Below are positions 37,701 to 37,852 of a stretch of 37,852 nt of DNA, one piece after another. The stretch is from CAYMST01 sp964393115 (GTDB lineage: Bacteria > Bacteroidota > Bacteroidia > Cytophagales > Cyclobacteriaceae). Where the stretch lies: positions 1-37,852 of the forward strand of contig CAYMST010000014.1 in the NCBI GenBank assembly GCA_964393115.1, written 5' to 3'. A model generated the notes under the pieces. It did no database searches, was not told where the DNA came from, and saw only the letters and a list, made by a program, of their open reading frames with translations. Both the position numbers and the translations under genes were made by a program. The stretch's first letter is position 1. Each line of letters begins with the position of its first letter.

Positions 37701-37852
37701 GGCAATACAGCTTCACTAGTTCAAGTATTAGATGAACTATGAATACATAAGACTTTTATTTCGATAAAATGTTAATAAATTAATTTTATCGAAATACAAG
37801 TTTTATGTATTCATAGTTTATCTAATACTTGTACTAGTGCAGATGTATTGAC
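37701..37852. repeat. 152-bp near-perfect inverted repeat at the window end
   Basis: Arms 37701-37770 and 37783-37852 (70 bp each) match at 63 of 70 positions when one is reverse-complemented, around a 12-nt centre (GTTAATAAATTA). It starts 4 nt after the stop of the barrel gene and runs to the last base of the window, so its outer limit is unknown. It could be a MITE-like element or a very long transcript-end hairpin. No ORF lies within it. Confidence 0.9.

Noticed and set aside
37701..37852. Integron attC site or recombinase attachment site
   Set aside because: The inverted repeat lacks the GTTRRRY/RYYYAAC end boxes, has nearly full-length pairing and no nearby integrase gene.

Overview
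The window looks like a draft or metagenome-assembled scaffold from a low-GC member of the Bacteroidota, most likely a gliding, Cytophagales-like marine bacterium. The signs are PorP/SprF-family proteins (NPAYAG motif), proteins ending in the type IX secretion system (T9SS) type B sorting domain, an SprB-like giant adhesin, absence of Shine-Dalgarno sequences, and promoter candidates of the Bacteroidota type (TTG, about 20 nt, TAnnTTT). The sequence contains three runs of N.

Layout. (1) 1-1.6 kb: pyruvate kinase on +, ending in a clear intrinsic terminator. (2) 1.6-8.5 kb: a tightly packed minus-strand operon in the order soluble multi-PAS/GAF hybrid histidine kinase with HPt domain, stand-alone receiver, 87-residue conserved unknown, PhnP-like metallo-beta-lactamase-fold phosphodiesterase, NFACT (Rqc2/RqcH-like) protein. 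(3) 8.6-9.5 kb: miaA on +. (4) 9.5-12.4 kb: minus-strand operon moaA-modA-modB-modC, joining molybdate import to the first step of molybdenum cofactor synthesis, with every junction overlapping. (5) 12.7-13.2 kb: gamma-carbonic-anhydrase-like gene interrupted by a 17-N gap. (6) 13.3-36.6 kb: a minus-strand cell-surface locus read as PorP/SprF-SPOR fusion, FG-GAP/Ig/PKD type B T9SS cargo, giant repetitive adhesin (about 5,690 visible residues, probably over 6,000), and a second PorP/SprF protein. (7) 36.8-37.7 kb: a divergent outer-membrane beta-barrel gene, followed to the end of the window by a 152-bp near-perfect inverted repeat.

The surface locus is the striking part. It resembles the sprB-sprF arrangement of Flavobacterium johnsoniae: a huge repetitive type B T9SS cargo followed at once by its PorP/SprF partner. 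It carries a second cargo/PorP pair in the same transcription unit, and the PorP of that pair is fused through a charged linker to a SPOR domain, which would tie the outer-membrane adaptor to peptidoglycan. The giant adhesin begins with a metal-binding motif and an integrin-like FG-GAP propeller, followed by about 49 units, nearly all with two cysteines. No core T9SS genes (porK/L/M/N, sov/sprA, porV) are visible here, so secretion must rely on machinery encoded elsewhere.

The adhesin appears as three reading frames only because two 100-N placeholder gaps fall inside recently duplicated repeats. All four gap edges end after exactly 55 bp of sequence repeated elsewhere in the gene, the signature of a k=55 assembly graph break.
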